A stretch of 5,014 nucleotides of DNA from CAYSCS01 sp964429695 (GTDB taxonomy: Bacteria; Acidobacteriota; Aminicenantia; Aminicenantales; Aminicenantaceae). The translations under genes and the position numbers were made by a program. Positions 4,972 to 5,014 of the stretch are shown here, one piece after another. Each line of letters starts with the position of its first letter. Position 1 is the first letter of the stretch. The stretch lies in NCBI GenBank assembly GCA_964429695.1, contig CAYSCS010000095.1:1-5014 (forward strand), given 5' to 3'. The notes under the pieces are model-generated. The model saw only the letters and a list, made by a program, of their open reading frames with translations, ran no database searches and was not told the DNA's origin.

Positions 4972-5014
4972 CTTCATCCCCCTAAAATCAGAGGTGGCTC
5001 CTCCATATCTAATT

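Larger units (their letters stand above)
4398..5014. other. 617-base right-hand region without a confident gene
   Basis: No protein family, tRNA, rRNA or CRISPR repeat is recognised here. The part next to the amidohydrolase (4398-4600) is very AT-rich. The middle (4600-4800) is richer in GC and holds one weak plus-strand frame, the inverted repeat ATAAAGC (4603-4609) / GCTTTAT (4645-4651), two AAGCTT sites 25 bases apart, and runs of G7 (4653-4659) and A7 (4664-4670). The end (4880-4975) holds a promoter candidate and palindromes. It may be a decayed gene plus the control region of a gene beyond the right edge. Confidence 0.6.

Noticed and set aside
4909..5013. Minus-strand open frame of 34 codons entering from the right edge
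   Set aside because: It is short, Asn-rich, matches no family I recognise, and overlaps palindromes and a promoter candidate; chance is adequate.

Overview
The window is AT-rich bacterial DNA holding three confident protein-coding genes: a TrpB2-type tryptophan synthase beta chain (534-1835, +), a YitT-family membrane protein (2116-3069, +) and a secreted metal-dependent amidohydrolase (3075-4397, -). The YitT family, consensus sigma70-type promoter elements and strong Shine-Dalgarno sites show a bacterium. The mix of a stand-alone TrpB2 with an exported COG1228-type amidohydrolase would suit an uncultivated anaerobic lineage such as Aminicenantota, but that is only an impression; the sequence does not settle the taxon.

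The most interesting part is the 190 bases before trpB2. A consensus promoter (TTGACA, 16-base spacer, TATAAT, 313-340) places the transcript start on or next to an ATG at 347. That ATG opens a 28-codon frame (347-433) with tandem Trp codons (TGG TGG, 404-409). Just before these codons, 390-402 is a perfect 13-base complement of 521-533, the whole Shine-Dalgarno stretch of trpB2. A GC-rich hairpin (408-425) begins inside the second Trp codon. The layout fits tryptophan-sensitive translational attenuation. A ribosome stalled at the Trp codons would cover the anti-Shine-Dalgarno element and free the trpB2 start. A ribosome that finishes the peptide would let the element close the start. No canonical transcription terminator is visible in the leader.

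Region by region: 1-90 may be the 5' end of a minus-strand gene running off the left edge; 91-312 shows no supported gene; 313-533 is the promoter and leader; 534-1835 is trpB2, with a 17-bp hairpin starting at its stop codon as the likely terminator. The region 1890-2115 is AT-rich and carries candidate -10 elements and AATTCAT/TGAATT repeats before yitT. The yitT and amidohydrolase genes converge with 5 bases between their stops.

The stretch 4398-5014 holds no confident gene. It contains a 41-codon minus-strand frame whose stop overlaps the amidohydrolase start, a 13-bp palindrome, a weak 60-codon plus-strand frame, and near the right edge a TTGACA promoter candidate with a 10-bp palindrome over its -10. 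The three main genes do not form an obvious pathway together. Only trpB2 shows gene-specific regulation that can be read from the sequence.
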